DNA of 64,000 nt, from assembly GCF_002776525.5 (NCBI RefSeq), contig NC_045434.1, forward strand, positions 110,278,199 to 110,342,198, in the 5' to 3' direction. A program made the translations under genes and the position numbers. Positions 1-11,859 of this stretch are shown in pieces; the stretch's first letter is position 1; each line of letters begins with the position of its first letter. The notes under the pieces are model-generated. The model ran no database searches. It worked only from the letters and a program-made list of their open reading frames with translations, and was not told where the DNA came from. The stretch is from Piliocolobus tephrosceles. Lineage: Eukaryota; Chordata; Mammalia; Primates; Cercopithecidae.

Positions 1-2045
1 TTTTTTAAGTATCGTTTACGAAAGCATCATATATGAAATACTTAGGCATAAATCTGACAAAAGTTGTGAAATAATTGTACACTGCAAACTTAAACATTGC
101 TGAAAGAAATTGAAAAGATGCAAATAATGGAGAGATATACCACATCCATCTACCAAGAATTCAATATTTTTAAGATGTCAATTCTTCCAAATTCATCTAT
201 AGATTGTAATCCCAATCAATACTACAGCAGAATTTTTTGTAGACTTCAAGCAATTAATTCTAAAATTCATTTGGGAATGCAGAAGACTTAGAATAGTAAA
301 AATGAGTTTGATAAAGAACAAAATCGGAATACAAACACTACCTAATTATATTACTTTCTATAAAACTACAATAATAAAGACAGCATAGCACTGGTGTTAA
401 ATAAATATATCAAGAGAACAGAATAGAGAGTCCATATGTATATGGACAACTGATTTTCAAAAAAATACAAAATTAATACATTAGAGAATGAACAATACTT
501 TTTTCAACAAATGGTGCTGGAATAATTGTCTATTAATATGCAAAAAATGAACTTGCATTTATACCTCTCTCCATATGAAATCGTAACTAGTAGTGAATCA
601 TAGATCTAAAGGTAAAATCCAAAACTATAATTCTCCAGAAGGAAATTTAGGAGAAAATATTTGCAACCTTGATCACACAAAGAGTTCTCAGATAAGACAT
701 CAAAAGCACAGTAAGCTGATAAATTGGACTTCTTCAAAATTAAAAACTTCTGCTGTTCAAAAGACACTGTTAAGACAATGAAAAGACACGGCACATAAGG
801 CAAAACATATTTCCAAATCACACAGAAGATAAAAGGCATGTATCCAGAGTGTAAAAACAACTCTTGAAACTCAATGGTAAGAAAATAAACAATCCAATTT
901 TTAAAATGGGCAAAAGATCAGAACAGACAAAGAAAGAAGATATTATATGGATGGCAAATAGCACATGAAAGAAAATCTCTACGTCATTAGTTATTAAGGA
1001 TATGCAAATTAAAACCATGGTAAGATACCACTCCACATCTCCTAGAATGGCTAAAATGTTTTCAAAACCTGACCACACCAAGTGTTGGCGAGGATGTGGT
1101 GAAACTGGAACTCTTACACACTGTTGGAGGGAATGTAAATTGGTATAGCTATTTTCAAAAGCAGTTTGCTGGTTTTGTACAAAGTTAAACATATACTTAT
1201 CGGCCGGGCGCGGTGGCTCAAGCCTGTAATCCTAGCACTTTGGGAAGCCGAGACGGGCAGATCACAAGGTCAGGAGATTGAGACCATCCTGGCTAACACG
1301 GTGAAACCCCGTCTCTACTAAAAAATGCACAAAACTAGCCAGGCGAGGTGGCAGGCGCCTGTAGTCCCAGCTACTCGGGAGGCTGAGGCAGGAGAATGGC
1401 GTAAACCTGGGAGGCGGAGCTTGCAGTGAGCTGAGATCCGGCCACTGCACTCCAGCCTGGGCGACAGAGCAAGACTCCGTCTCAAAAAAAAAAAAAAAAA
1501 AAGAAAACCACATATACTTATTATATGATCCAGCCATTCTACTCCTAGGTATTTACCCAAGAGAAATGAAAGCATATGTCCATACAAGGACTAGTACAGG
1601 AAGGTTCATAGTTTTATTTACAATAATCCAAACTGGAAGCAACCCAAATGTCCATAAACAAGTGAATGTATAAATAAAGAGTGGTATGATTTTACAATGG
1701 AAACTACTTAGCAATTAAAAAGAATGAACTATTGTTACACTCTACAGCATAAGTGAATGTAAAAATAATCATGGTGAATGAAAGAGGGTAAATAAAAAAG
1801 AGTACATTCTGTATGATTCCAGTTATATAACATTTTAGAAAATGAAAACTAATCTATAGCAACAGAAAGCAGATCAATGATTGTCTGAGGATGAAGGTAG
1901 GGGAGGGTAGGAGGTGAACAGAGGGAGCAGGGAAGGGTGAGAGAAAGGGATTACAAAAGGTCACAAGGAATCTGCAGTGACTGATGCATATGCTCAGTGT
2001 TTTGACTGTGGTGATGGATTTATGCATGTACACTTACATCAAAGG
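1..2045 (+). mobile_element. Old L1 LINE fragment (ORF2 3' part and 3' UTR), split by an Alu
   Basis: The sequence matches the 3' half of L1 ORF2 and the L1 3' UTR. Landmarks are the phrase for a 'caacaaatggtgctgg' motif near 508, a 'tgttggagggaatgtaaat' motif near 1122, 'tatttacccaagagaaatga' near 1551 and a 'gtggtgatggatttatg' tail near 2010. All frames are broken by stops and small indels, so no ORF2 product is possible. It is cut by the window edge on the left and interrupted by the Alu at 1201-1509. The divergence suggests an L1M-age element; the exact subfamily is not assigned. Confidence 0.85.
1201..1509 (+). mobile_element. AluY, Old World monkey type, full length
   Basis: This is a complete dimeric Alu: the left arm starts GGCCGGGCGCGGTGGCTCA, then come the middle A-rich linker, the right arm and a poly-A tail of about 20 bases. 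Its bases CTCAAGCC, GGCGTAAACC and GATCCGGCCAC fit the AluYRa-like group of Old World monkeys. It is flanked by a perfect 12-bp TSD, acatatacttat, at 1189-1200 and 1510-1521. The host sequence is an older L1. Confidence 0.95.
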
Positions 2046-2209
2046 CCCCTCCTAATTTACTCCTGTCCATCAATTCACACTCATGGCAACACCCCTGGTA
2101 TTATACTTTAAAATTTAGCAAGCAATATTGAATCCTTGTCTTAATCCTTCCTCCTTTACTTTGCTAATGTGTTTCTTTGCTGAAATTTTCCCTTTTCTTT
2201 ATGGTCTCT

Positions 2210-2462
2210 TATTCTAGTTAGTTACGATCATCCTAATGATTCAGCTCAAGTGTCACTTTTCCAGGAAGTCGTCTCTGTTTATGTCTAAGTGTTCACACCC
2301 AACCCTCACTTGCCCTAAGGAGTATCCGTAATACCTGTGTACCTCTGCCATTGTACTAACCATTCTGGTTTATAAGTGACTATTCCCTCACTAGAATGTG
2401 AGCTCCTTGAGGGTAAGATCTATGCTATTCATCTTTGGCTTCTCAAAGCCTCATTACCTCAG
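2210..2462 (+). repeat. L2 LINE 3' end
   Basis: The order of motifs fits the L2 3' region: 'aagtgtcacttttccaggaagtc', then 'cattgtactaacc', then 'ctagaatgtgagctccttga' followed by 'gggtaagatctatgc'. This is a short ancient relic without coding capacity. The call rests on recognition and not alignment. Confidence 0.7.
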
Positions 2463-2600
2463 AATTATATGATGTAGTGGAATGAACATGACACTGCAGA
2501 GTCAGGAGCCTTGGGCTTGAATTTTTAGTCTACTAATAAACTGATGTTTTGGACATAGGCAAATAACTAACTTACCCATCAGTAACAGAAAGGAATTGAG
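2463..2600 (+). repeat. MIR SINE
   Basis: The core 'gatgtagtggaatgaaca...gagtcaggagcc...gggcttgaatttt' followed by 'ggacataggcaaataacta' and 'cccatcagtaacagaa' fits a diverged plus-strand MIR, the old tRNA-derived mammalian SINE. Confidence 0.7.
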
Positions 2601-3282
2601 CCAGATGCCTCCTAGAATCACATCAGCCCCAACATCCTGATACCCTATGACAATTAGTTCAGGCCCCTGTAACCTGATTGTCCACAGAGCACCAACTGGC
2701 TAGGTGCCCAAACTTAGGGACATTCCTACTGATTCTTTCCTTCACAGACAGGAAGAAGAACCTCTTCTTCCTTCCTCTCCCACTTTCTACCTTTCCAGAC
2801 TCATACCAAATTTAGTAAGAACATCTCACTTGGTGAAGATTGTCACTACTTTTGCCACATGCCATAAGGGCCTCAGAGAGAATGCTGCTCCATTTCCCTT
2901 TCCCCTTCTTCACTGCTACTGGGCAGTGATTAAGCCTCCCACCCCTTCCAACTACCATCTAGAGGAACTGACACCCCTCCCACAGTCAAAGTCTATGACT
3001 CTCAGCTCCATGACTCATGGTTCTATGCAAAAACCACCAACATCAGTTTCCAGGAAATCTGCATGACCAAACTGCATTTAGCTGTGGCTACCTTCCACAA
3101 CTCAACATGGAGGTTAGGGATCAACTTTACCCTTTAGTTTCCTCCAATGGGCTTGAGCTGGTAGACCTGTGGATTTCTAATTCCATCCCTGTCTTTTTTT
3201 GACCTGTACTAACAGCACCATGTAATCTACTCTTGAATTTAATCAAGCTTAGAAGTGGTTAAGGTTGGATAGAGGCTTCAAG
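2601..3282. other. Unassigned stretch
   Basis: No repeat family or gene was recognised. Open frames of up to 120 codons occur (2704-3066, plus), but they have no familiar domain, no sign of splice structure and ordinary composition, so they are treated as chance. Confidence 0.5.
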
Positions 3283-3292
3283 AACCTCTACT

Positions 3293-3456
3293 GAGCTGGC
3301 CGTGGTGGCTCACACCTGTAATCCCAGCAATTTGGGAAGTTGAGGTGGGATGAGCCCTTGAGCCTAGCAGTTCAAGACTAGCCAGAACAACATAGCAAAA
3401 TCCTGTCTCTATTTTTAAAAATTTTTAAGATAAAAAACAAAACAAAACAAAATAAA
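3293..3456 (+). mobile_element. Free left Alu monomer (FLAM-type) with A-rich tail
   Basis: Only the Alu left arm is present (GGCCGTGGTGGCTCACACC to CCTGTCTCTA), followed directly by an A-rich tail with AAACA units. No right arm follows. An 8-bp direct repeat, aacctcta, lies at 3283-3290 and 3457-3464 and fits a TSD. Monomers of this kind predate dimeric Alu; a truncated dimer is less likely because the tail and TSD directly follow the left arm. Confidence 0.8.
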
Positions 3457-3464
3457 AACCTCTA

Positions 3465-3754
3465 TCAGTTCTTCATCTTCAGCCTTATCTGATCCAATGA
3501 TGTTACAAGCTGGTCTGGAGCCACAGTAAGACAGCTTTGGTGCTACATAGACCATTACACTTATGAGATATTAATAAGTGCTCCTCAAACAAAAGCCAAG
3601 ATAAAGAAAAAAACAGTGTAAGAGAAAAGCTTCTTATATGCTAATGTGCACTGTGAAAAGAAAAAAATATACTTATATAACTACAAACCTATTTTTATGT
3701 TGGAGATTACTTATTAACAGCTCAAAGAATATAGTATTCCATGGAACACAGTTT
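3465..3754. other. Unassigned stretch
   Basis: AT-rich sequence without a recognisable repeat or gene. Confidence 0.4.
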
Positions 3755-3935
3755 GATAAACACTAGCTTTCGAATCAGATAGGTCTAGTTTTGAATTCTG
3801 GTAGTACTACTTATCAGAAGTGTGACCTTGGGCAACTTGGTTAACCTGTCTTTCACTATATCTTTGAAATAGGGCTATTAATACTTACCTCAGAGGTTGT
3901 TCTGAGGGCTAAATGAGATACTATTTCCAGGATGG
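3755..3935 (+). repeat. MIR SINE
   Basis: A clear MIR order: 'ctttcgaatcagataggtc', 'ttgaattctggtagtactac', 'gtgaccttgggcaacttgg', 'ttaacctgtctttc', then 'cctcagaggttgttctgagg' and 'ctaaatgagata'. Confidence 0.85.
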
Positions 3936-4162
3936 CCCAGTCCCTGAGTATCTGCCTTATTCAGTGAATACTCACTGAAAGATCAAGTTCAGAGCTTACC
4001 TACCAGTCCATTCCTAAGGGTAACCCTTAGCTTCTAATAGATTTTTAGGAATAAAATATACATGGGGCCAGAATAATCCCTTGCTTGTTTCATACCTTTT
4101 AAAAAGAGGTTTCTTGTGCCATTTGTAAAAAGAATTTAAAAAATCAAACAATAAAGAAAAGT

Positions 4163-4595
4163 ACATGTTTCTTTCTCCATTTGTACCTATTAGGACAAAT
4201 TGAAAATTTCAAATTTCAGTAATAAAAGATAAATAAATAAATGTAAGTATAGTTTCTGTAAGACTTCCTTTCAGTGAAGAAAGTGTTTAATAGAAAAACA
4301 CCTTTGTATGCTAAGATTGAGAATACGTTATTAGAACACATTTCTTTCTCCACTGAAATCTGTTAAGACATGTTGGGAAATCCCAGCAATAAAAGGCAAA
4401 TGTAAGCACACTTTCTTTAAGATGCATAATTGTTTTTTCTTTCAGTGAATGGAAGAATTTGGTAGAGCAACACCTTTGTAAGCTAAGATTGAGAATATAT
4501 ATTAGAACACATTTCTGACTCCATTGAAATCCATTAGGAAAAGTTGAAAAATCCAGCAATAGAAAGCAAATGTAAGCATGCTTTCTTAAAAAAAA
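4163..4595. repeat. Tandem repeat, about 172-bp unit, 2.5 copies
   Basis: Copies start at about 4163, 4336 and 4507, giving periods of about 173 and 171 bp. Each begins with a '(a)cacatttct..ctcca' block, then 'ttaggacaaattga'-like sequence, a 'cagcaataaaaggcaaatgtaagca' block and, in the first two copies, 'tttcagtgaa...aacacctttgta' and 'ctaagattgagaatata'. The third copy stops after the 'aagcatgctttctt' block. The unit resembles no repeat family I know. A short word, ataaagaaaagta, lies just outside both ends (4151 and 4613) and may mark the original duplication edges. Confidence 0.85.
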
Positions 4596-4984
4596 AAATC
4601 TACATTTAAAAAATAAAGAAAAGTATAAAGAAGAAAGCATAAAGTCTTCTGAAATCCCACCTCCCAGAGATAACCATCATTAGCATTTTAGCAAACATCC
4701 TTCCAGACACTTCTCCATATACATTTCTCTATATACAGATTTGTCAATTTACATACAAGAGCATTTGCGAGGTAATTACGGCTCCCTATCCCTTCCTACA
4801 CAGAGCCTGTGGCACTCCTTGTTCCTTAGCAAAGAAAATTGAGGCTGTGATTAAGAAAAATTTTTTCTAAATAGGAGAGAAAATCTGTTCCCAATGAGGG
4901 CTCCCAAATTTAGGCTTTCTTGCTCAAACAAATTTAGATACATAATAGATAGTTCACTGAATCCCACAAAATACTGAGTTCCTC

Positions 4985-5160
4985 ATAAATGTCTTATTTA
5001 TAATCCTCAAATCAGCCTGACAACGTAGGTGTCATTAGCCCCATTCTGCAAAGAAGTCAAGGAGTGGCACAAGGTCACCCAGCTAAGAATCATCAAAGGC
5101 AGGGTGAAGGCCAAGGTCTTTCAGCCTCCAAAGCCCATGCTCTTTCCACTATCTCAGGCT
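4985..5160 (-). repeat. MIR SINE
   Basis: The reverse-strand MIR order is visible: 'aatcctcaaatcagcctgac', 'gtgtcattagccccattctg', 'gcacaaggtcacccagctaa' and 'agcccatgctctttccacta'. Confidence 0.85.
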
Positions 5161-6869
5161 CTGGTTTTGTGCCTGTTACTTCCCAATTCATTTGGTGCAA
5201 TGTGTTGAGCATCCAGGAGAAGACCTTCCATTTTTCATCAGCTTGTGCCTCTGCAGTTTGAACTCCTGTGACCAGTGGCTGAGATGCAATCAGAGTTATG
5301 GCTGTACGTCCTTTTGAAGAGCAATAAGCAGTTGTAGAGAAAGAAGTAGGAATAAAATAAAACAAAGCCAAAGCATCAACTCTTATGTATTAGTGTCTGC
5401 TCATCTCTCCATCAACTTATCAAGGAATATCTATTACCTTATTCCTTCCTAAAATTGTAATCTGGTAAAAATTTTGTTTCTTCTAGGCCACTGTTAGGGG
5501 AGGGGATTTGGTGATTTATAGAAGAAGAGAGGAATAAGGAAGAAGAAAAGAAGAAAGAAAAAATGAAGAAAGACAAATCCAGATGATCTTGGAAGCTCAC
5601 TTCCTCCCATTTGGGAGCTTAGCAAGACACTACTAACAGCTGAAGTGGGACAGGGACTCTTCTAATAAGCTTACTCCCTAAATCAGGAAGTCACCTAAAA
5701 CAGTTAGCACTGTTACAGAGTCAAGAGACCAGAGGTTCTCTTTCCTCCTATGTAGAAATATGCAGAACTTTACAGACAGGGTCCCTTGGCTAGATGCCTG
5801 TCCATGGTGTCTGCAGGCTGGCTATGCTCAGATTAAGCAAGACTCTTTGTGGGATAAGAAAAGCCACTTTGTTGGTATTCCTATCAAAAATTTAAATAAC
5901 CTGAATCTAATCATGAGGAAACATCAGATAAACTCAAATGGAGAAACATTCTAAAAAAGAACTGACCTTACTCTTCAGGAATATCAATGGCAAGAAAAAC
6001 TCAGGAAGTGTTCCAGACTAAAGGAGACAAAAGTTACAGTTGAAGGCAATGCATGACTAGAAATTTCCTTTTGCTATAAAGAATATTAATGAGGTAATTG
6101 GTGGAATCTGAATAAAATCCATAGATTGTCAATTATATTGCATAAGTGTTAATTTCCTGGTTTTGATCATTGTAAAGTGGTCATATAACGCATTTGTTTG
6201 TAGAAATATACACTAAGGTATTTAGGGGAAAAGGCATCAATCAAGTTACTAATTACTCTTAAATGAGAGAGCCAGAGAAGAATACGCAAATGAAGTAAAA
6301 TGTTAATATTTTGAAAATCTGGGTGAAAAGGATTTAGAAATTTTTCATAATATTTTTTCAACTTTTTTATCAGTCTGAATTTTGTCAGAATTTTTTTAAA
6401 GAGTTGGAAAATAAATAAATGATCTAAGGGATTCTCATCTCAAAATCATCACAATTTAAGTCTTCTATGTTATAAATATTGAGATTCTACAACAGTTATT
6501 TTAAGAAGACTAAACCGTAGAATAATTCTTGAATGCCTTTATTTGTTCCTGATATAGAGTAAGCCATAAGTTCAAATTTACTTTAACAAGTAAACTTTAA
6601 CAAGTTTTAAAAGATATGAGGTGCTAAAATCATTTCTTACCCCTATTCCTCAATCTAGTTCTCCTGAAATAGAAAAGGCCAAACAAAAAGGTTTGGAAAT
6701 TAAAATATATATTTAGTTTTTCTAGTATTTAGTTTTCTAGCATAGTGGCTTAGGATCAATTACATTTACAATTAGGCTGTATTTTTATGTTTGTTTATGT
6801 TAAAATGCACTAAGAATTTATGTAAACGAAGAATAGTCTAATGATGCCTACTTAATAAAAAATCTCTTA
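5161..6869. other. Unassigned AT-rich stretch with a purine-rich tract
   Basis: No gene or family was recognised. A GA-rich low-complexity run lies at about 5520-5575. A small direct repeat, ctttaacaagt, occurs twice near 6582 and 6595. Open frames are below 95 codons and look like chance. Confidence 0.4.
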
Positions 6870-6990
6870 GGAAAGGGACTATAGTATAATATAGAAGCAA
6901 GAGCGTGCCATAGAGAATCAGAAGACATTCTAAATAACAATTAAGTAATTTTATGATTTTGGACAAGTCATTTTACTTGGAAAGTAAGCA
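6870..6990 (+). repeat. Possible diverged MIR
   Basis: 'gtgccatagagaatcagaag' followed by 'atgattttggacaagtcattt' resembles the MIR core in plus orientation, but similarity is weak. Confidence 0.4.
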
Positions 6991-7213
6991 GATTGGACAG
7001 TTGCAACAGCTCACATTTATTGAGCTCTCATTATGAGTTAGATACTTTATTTGAATCTAAATGATCTCTAATGTCACTTTAAGTACCAATATTCTAATTC
7101 TTAGAATATAGCACTCTCATTTTAAATGATTATAAAAAGGTATGCTTGTGGCATATTTTCTTTTACAACAATTCTTGGTCATAGCTATGAGGTATTGATG
7201 CTATTGCTTGGGT

Positions 7214-7230
7214 AGAAATTCTGCTGTGTG
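7214..7230. repeat. L1 target-site duplication, left copy
   Basis: The 17-bp word agaaattctgctgtgtg is repeated exactly at 10173-10189 and bounds the L1 between them. Confidence 0.95.
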
Positions 7231-9957
7231 CTGGTTTTTTGAAAAGATCAACAAAATTGATAGATCGCTAGCAAGACTAATGAAGAAAAGAGAGAAAAAT
7301 CAAATAGACACAATAAAAAATGATAAAGGGGATATCACCACCAATCCCACAGAAATACAAACTACCATCAGAGAATACTATAAACACCTCTACACAAATA
7401 AACTAGAAATTCTAGAAGAAATGGATAAATTCCTGGACACATACACCCTCCCAAGACTAAACCAGGAAGAAGTTGAATCCCTGAATACACCACTAGCAGG
7501 CTCTGAAACTGAGGAAATAATTAATAGCCTACCAACCAAAAAAAGTCCAGGACCAGATGGATTCACAGCCGAATTCTACTAGAGGTACAAGGAGGAGCTG
7601 GTACCATTCCTTCTGAAAGTATTCCAATCAATAGAAAAAGAGGGAATCCTCCCTAACTTATTATATGAGGCCAACATCATCCTGATTCCAAAGCCTGGCA
7701 GAGACACAACATAAAAAGAGAATTTTAGACCAATATCCCTGATGAACATTGATGCAAAAATCCTCAGTAAAGTACTGGCAAACCAAATCCAGCAGCACAT
7801 TGAAAAGCTTATCCACCATGATCAAGTGGGCTTACTCCCTGGGATGCAAGGCTGGTTTAACATATGCAAATCAATAAATGCAATCCAACATATAAACAGA
7901 ACCAAAGACAAAAATGACACGATTATCTCAATAGATGCAGAAAAGGCCTTTGACAAAATTCAACAGCCCTCCTGCTAAAAACTCTCAATAAATTCGGTAT
8001 TGATGGAATGTATCTCAAAATAATAAGAGCTATTTATGACAAACCTACAGCCAATATCATACTGAATGGGCAAAAACTGGAAGTATTCCCTCTGAAAACT
8101 GGCACAAGACAGGGATGCCCTCTCTCACCACTCCTATTCAACATAGTGTTAGAAGTTCTGGCCAGGGCAATCAGGCAGAAGAAGAAATAAAGTGTATTCA
8201 ATTAGGAGAAGAGGAAGTCAAATTGTCCTGTTTGCAGATGACATGATCGTATATTTAGAAAACCCCATCGTCTCAGCCCCAAATCTCCTTAAGCTGATAA
8301 CCAACTTCAGCAAAGTCTCAGGATACAAAATCAATGTGCAAAAATCACAAGCATTCTTATATGCCAATAACAGACAAACAGAGCACCAAATCATGAGTGA
8401 ACTCCCATTCTCAGTTGCTTCAAAGAGAATAAAATACCTAGGAATCCACCTTACAAGGGATGTGAAGGACGTCTTCAAGGAGAACTACAAACCACTGCTC
8501 AACGAAATAAAAGAGGCACAAACAAATGGAAGAACATTCCATACTCATGGATAGGAAGAATCAATATCATGAAAATAGCCATATGGCCCAAGGTAATTTA
8601 TAGATTCAGTGCCATCCCCATCAAGCTACCAATGACTTTCTTCACAGAATTGGAAAAAACTACTTTCAAGTTCATATGGAACCAAAAAAGAGCCCATATT
8701 GCCAAGACAATCCTAAGCCAAAAGAACAAAGCTGGGGGCATCACGCTACCTGACTTCAAACTATACTACAAGGCTACAGTAACCAAAACAGCATGGCACT
8801 GGTACCAAAACAGAGATATACACCAATGGAACAGAACAGAGCCCTCAGAAATAATACCACACATCTACAACCATCTGATCTTTGGCAACCTGACAAAAAC
8901 AAGAAATGGGGAAAGGATTCCCTATTTAATAAATGGTGCTGGGAAAACTGGCTAGCCATATGTAGAAAGCTGAAACTGGATCCCTTCTTTACACTTTATA
9001 CAAAAATTAATTCAAGATGGATTAAAGACTTAAGTGTTAGCCCTAAAATCATAAAAACCCTAGAAGAAAACCTAGGCAATCCCACATAGGCATGGGCAAG
9101 GACTTCATGTCTAAAACACCAAAAGCAATGGCAACAAAAGCCAAAATTGACAAATGGGATCTAATTAAACTAAAGAGCTTCTGCACAGCAAAATAAACTA
9201 CCATCAGAGTGAATAGGCAACCTACGGAATGGGAGAAAATTTTTGCAGTCTACTCATCTGAAAAAGGGCTAATATCCAGAATCTACAAAGAACTCAAACA
9301 AATTTACAAGAAAAAAAATAACCCCGTCAAAAAGTGGGCAAAGGATATGAACAGTTCTCAAAATACTTCTCAAAAGAAGACATTTATACAGCCAACAGAC
9401 ACATGAAAAAATGCTCATCATCACTGGCCATCAGAGAAATGCATATCAAAACCACAATGAGATACCATCTCATACCAGTTAGAATGGCAATCATTCAAAA
9501 GTCAGGAAACAACAGGTGCTGGAGAGGATGTGGAAAAATAGGAACACTTTTACACTGTTGGTGGGACTGTAAACTAGTTCAACCATTGTGGAAGACAGTG
9601 TGGCGATTCCTCAAGGATCTAGAACTAGAAATATCATTTGACCCAGCCATCCCATTACTGGGTATATACCCAAAGGAGTATAAATCATGCTGCTATAAAG
9701 ACACATGCACACGTATGTTTATTGCAGCACTATTCACAATAGCAAAGACTTGGAACCAACCCAAATGTCCATCAGTGATAGACTGGATTAAGACAATGTG
9801 GCACACATACACCATGTAATACTATGCAGCCATAAAAAAGGATGAGTTCATGTCCTTTGTAGGGACATGGATGAAGCTGGAAACCACCATTCTCAGCAAA
9901 CTATCGCAAGGACAGAAAACCAAACACTGCATATTCTCACTCATAGGTGGGAAGTGA
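7231..9957 (+). pseudogene. L1 ORF2 remnant (reverse transcriptase and C-terminal part)
   Basis: ORF2 encodes the L1 endonuclease and reverse transcriptase used for target-primed insertion; this copy has lost the endonuclease half. The RT part still shows SIDAEKAFDKI near 7930 and the active-site motif FADD near 8233. It is dead: a TAG at 7580 stands where a Gln codon is expected, a TAA lies at about 7713, frames shift near 7975 and 8190, and a later frame change lies near 8550. A C-terminal Cys/His cluster (RCWRGCGKIG, then HCWWDC) is readable near 9515-9570. A TAA at 9817, in place of a Gly codon, removes the last stretch, whose normal end would be at 9957. Confidence 0.9.
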
Positions 9958-10172
9958 ACAATGAGAACACTTAGACACAGGAAGGGGAACGTGACACACA
10001 GGGGCCTGTTGTGGGGAGGCAGGAGGGGGGAGGGATAGTATTAGGAGATATACCTAATGTAAATGACAAGTTAATGGGTGCAGCACATCAACATGGCACA
10101 TGTATACATATGTAACAAACCTGCACATTGTGCACATGTACCCTAGAACTTAAAGTATATTTTTTTAAGAAA
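7231..10172 (+). mobile_element. 5'-truncated L1PA-type LINE with perfect TSD
   Basis: About 2.9 kb of L1, beginning inside ORF2 after the endonuclease domain and running through reverse transcriptase, the C-terminal region and the 3' UTR, including the G-rich run 'aggaggggggagggata' near 10020. It is bounded by the identical 17-bp TSDs at 7214-7230 and 10173-10189. The 3' end is a short A/T-rich tail, not a long poly-A. It is the least diverged L1 in the window, which supports a primate-age L1PA subfamily. No promoter is present because the 5' UTR is missing. Confidence 0.95.
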
Positions 10173-10189
10173 AGAAATTCTGCTGTGTG
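10173..10189. repeat. L1 target-site duplication, right copy
   Basis: Exact repeat of the 17 bases at 7214-7230. Confidence 0.95.
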
Positions 10190-11790
10190 TTTATGAAATG
10201 GATAATGAAAAGAGAGCACTCACCTCTAACTCTCAGCATAGAGATTCCTGGCCTTTACTCTGAGTGGTCATTCACTGGCTTTGCAAAGGCATGTCTTCTC
10301 TTTCCCAGAACCTACCTCCAGTCAGCCTTCCCAAACTGGCCACCCAACCTCCACCTCAATCCTTCCCTCCTCTGCCCCAGCAGCCATGCTGTCCTGCTCT
10401 GCACAGCTGTCTGGTTTCTCTGGGTTACTTTGCTTCAGTGCCCTGCACCTGCAGTGGCAGATGGGTCCTGGGAGCTTCCTGACACAGGTGCCCAGTCTCT
10501 AGGGCCCAGGGTGATTTACACATAGTGGATGCTTGCTCAGTACAAGAAGTGCCCTGGGCTGACTAATCTAGGAACGTAAAACAAACCACTATAACTGAAT
10601 CAGTGCAGTACTTCCTGGAACAGAAGCTAAGCTGAAAACAATGGCTGTAACCTCACAAGAAGCTCCACCCTTCCTTCTGCTCTAAGTGAAAATCTAGGTT
10701 GAGGGGGGAAAAACCTGCCTCTTCTGCCTCATCTCAACCCCACATCCCATCAATTCTGTCATGTGAACATGGTGGGCATAGCCCCACCCAGAGCTGGACC
10801 TAGGACCTGCCTGGTCAGCGATCTTACCCTCCACTTTCTGGTGCCAAGTAGGAGAAAGGACTTTCCACTTCATGTGACTTTGTAAACATGGTGTGTTATA
10901 CTGCAGTCTCACTTGCTCGCTCTCATTTCTAACATGCCTGGAGGTACACACTTCTTTGAATTTGAATATACAGCACTCTTGGTCTAGAATGTCTCCATAG
11001 CAAACCCATACTTCTGTGAAAGTGAACCCACCAGTCACCTGTCCGGGGATTCTTTGGCACACTCCTAACTCCTCCTACAGTTTGTGCACATTCTCCATCT
11101 ATTATAGAAAAGAGCACATTGCACTGTATTTGTATATTGCTGTGATTGTAGTCCACAATAAACTGTACAACTCCTTTCAGATGATAATCTTCTCTGTTAT
11201 CCTGTATCTCCAGCACCAAGTGCCATATCTGGCCATGGGGTAGGAGTGGGAAAGGAGAACCGCAGTCTGAGGGCCTCTGTGCAGTCAGGGGTCAATCAGA
11301 GTGCACAAAAAACGAAGGACCAACAGACTTCATCCTTTCCAGTTTGTGCCTCTTGTCAGTGAACAAAGGTGAGGTCACTTAGGTGGTGGTAACCATAGCT
11401 GTGAAGGCATGGACTCGGAATCATTCCTCACGAATATAAAGGTACCCAATCCTTTCATTTAAAAGTTAAATGTTCTTAACTGGCCCACACAGGAAACATC
11501 ACAGGAAATAATGTTTCAGTTCAGTCTTTGCTCCCATTCAACCACAATTTCAAAATAGTACAGATTCACCTCAAGACTGAGAAAGCAAAACCTCTTTGTT
11601 TATCCAGTAGCTAGGAGTCTGCTTTTTCTCAGCTTTCTTCCAAAGCACATGCATAGTATGATATCTCTTATCTCCCATGGGAGTTCCTTAAGAGTAGGGC
11701 TGTTTGCTAAATAAATATTCTCCTTCTACCTTTTCATCTCCCTCCCCCACAATTCCCAAAGCACAGTGCCTGGCCTCAGGAGGCACCTAA
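10190..11790. other. Mostly unassigned stretch with L2-like relics
   Basis: No gene was recognised. Short pieces resemble L2 3' ends: 'gggtgatttacacatagtgg' near 10509, and 'ttccttaagagtagggctg' with 'gcacagtgcctggcctcagg' at about 11684-11780. Open frames of up to 122 codons on either strand overlap one another and have no domain, so they are not called. Confidence 0.45.
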
Positions 11791-11859
11791 CACTTGATTA
11801 TTAAGTGCTTTTTCTTCTAAAAGCCACTTTTAGTGTCTTCTAAAAGTGTTTTAGAAGAC
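11791..11859. repeat. Cluster of three short perfect hairpins
   Basis: Three adjacent inverted repeats: cactt/aagtg around a 7-base loop (11791-11807); ctaaaag/cttttag around cca (11817-11833); and gtcttctaaaa/ttttagaagac around gtg (11835-11859). The last has an 11-bp perfect stem. It does not match a MITE that I recognise. Confidence 0.8.

Noticed and set aside
1262..1587. Two minus-strand frames near 90 codons
   Set aside because: Antisense Alu translation; the same pattern recurs at 15885-16085, 21549-21743, 25104-25370 and 37329-37511.
4650..4770. Possible ancient LINE 3' fragment ('cctcccagagataaccatca')
   Set aside because: The phrase recalls an old L1/L2-like tail but is too short and diverged to assign.
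9515..9570. Cys/His cluster looking like a zinc finger
   Set aside because: It is the C-terminal Cys-rich segment of L1 ORF2 in a dead copy.
7208..9819. Series of long open frames resembling reverse transcriptase
   Set aside because: They are frame-broken pieces of one L1 ORF2, not a retron, DGR or other stand-alone RT system; flanking 17-bp TSDs show an L1 insertion.
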